Shown one piece after another: positions 59,803 to 60,000 of a DNA stretch of 60,000 nucleotides (positions within the stretch are counted from its first letter, which is position 1; each line of letters starts with the position of its first letter). Under the pieces are notes generated by a model. It ran no database searches, was not told where the DNA came from, and saw only the letters and a program-made list of their open reading frames with translations. This DNA comes from Hydractinia symbiolongicarpus (taxonomy: Eukaryota > Cnidaria > Hydrozoa > Anthoathecata > Hydractiniidae). The stretch covers positions 23,745,650 to 23,805,649 of the forward strand of contig NC_079887.1 of the NCBI RefSeq assembly GCF_029227915.1, given 5' to 3'. Position numbers and translations under genes: made by a program.

Positions 59803-60000
59803 CTAAATCAAATTTACATACGTACAGTTAAAAAGGTTTGAGAATGTTACACCATTTCTAAATAGCGTATAAACTTGATATCTCATTGATCGTTGCTGTG
59901 AACTTTTTATAAAAAAGGCCTCCAATCTTTTACGATTTCTATTTTTAGACGGAACCGTGCCTAACACCCTCCAAGAAAAAGCATGTCCAGCTTCAAGCAC
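59803..60000 (-). pseudogene. Possible Penelope-like element tail (GIY-YIG region), partial
   Basis: The frame is cut by the window edge. It reads EAGHAFSWRVLGTVPSKNRN then KRLEAFFIKS and LFRNGVTF before TAA. A GH-F-W pattern followed by KRxxEAxxI is the usual end of the GIY-YIG endonuclease in Penelope-like elements, and LFRNG often closes such proteins. The catalytic GIY-YIG part would lie beyond 60000. The call rests on this short stretch only. Confidence 0.45.

Overview
The window looks like AT-rich nuclear DNA of an invertebrate animal, most likely a cnidarian. This is an inference from content: KMT5A-like SET exons, cnidarian-style tyrosine recombinases, BEL/Pao, DIRS, Helentron and restriction-like-endonuclease LINEs sit together, with spliced exons. 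No species marker is present. No rRNA, tRNA or CRISPR array was recognised. Nearly all coding signal belongs to mobile elements or to broken genes, mostly on the minus strand.

Layout. (1) 1.3-9.1 kb, minus strand: a chain of phased exons. A KMT5A-like SET methyltransferase (with an extra half-SET copy) is followed by acidic and Cys-rich exons and then by a tyrosine-recombinase gene split by a 726-bp piggyBac-type MITE. (2) 9133-25214: 6.9 head-to-tail copies of a 2330-bp unit. Each unit holds two diverged 3' ends of an R2-like LINE (CCHC plus restriction-like endonuclease). (3) 25.2-29.7 kb: minus-strand R2-like RT and ZnF/Myb fragments, interrupted by a plus-strand USP-type deubiquitinase remnant and a 300-bp direct-repeat pair. 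(4) 29.7-37.7 kb: mostly empty, with a decayed DIRS element (gag, RT, recombinase), two strong hairpins and a small coding tandem repeat. (5) 37.9-49.4 kb: a nest. An RLE-type LINE tail is joined to a Jockey/CR1-group LINE, and that LINE is split by a complete BEL/Pao retrotransposon (7441 bp, 534-bp LTRs, TSD GCATG). (6) 50.9-58.5 kb: a near-complete Helentron with a tegument-protease-like N-terminus, HUH Rep, PIF1-type helicase, endonuclease tail and a separate RPA-like gene. Its long frame has only two stop codons. (7) 59.8-60 kb: a fragment resembling the tail of a Penelope-like element.

How the parts relate: the BEL insertion is the youngest datable event (3 differences seen between its LTRs). 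The array is very homogeneous and its variants are shuffled between units, as expected from unequal exchange or conversion. One-base frame breaks, often in or near homopolymers, recur in otherwise well preserved genes, including the young BEL element. Some may therefore be consensus errors in the assembly rather than real decay.

All family calls rest on reading motifs by eye; no database search was run.
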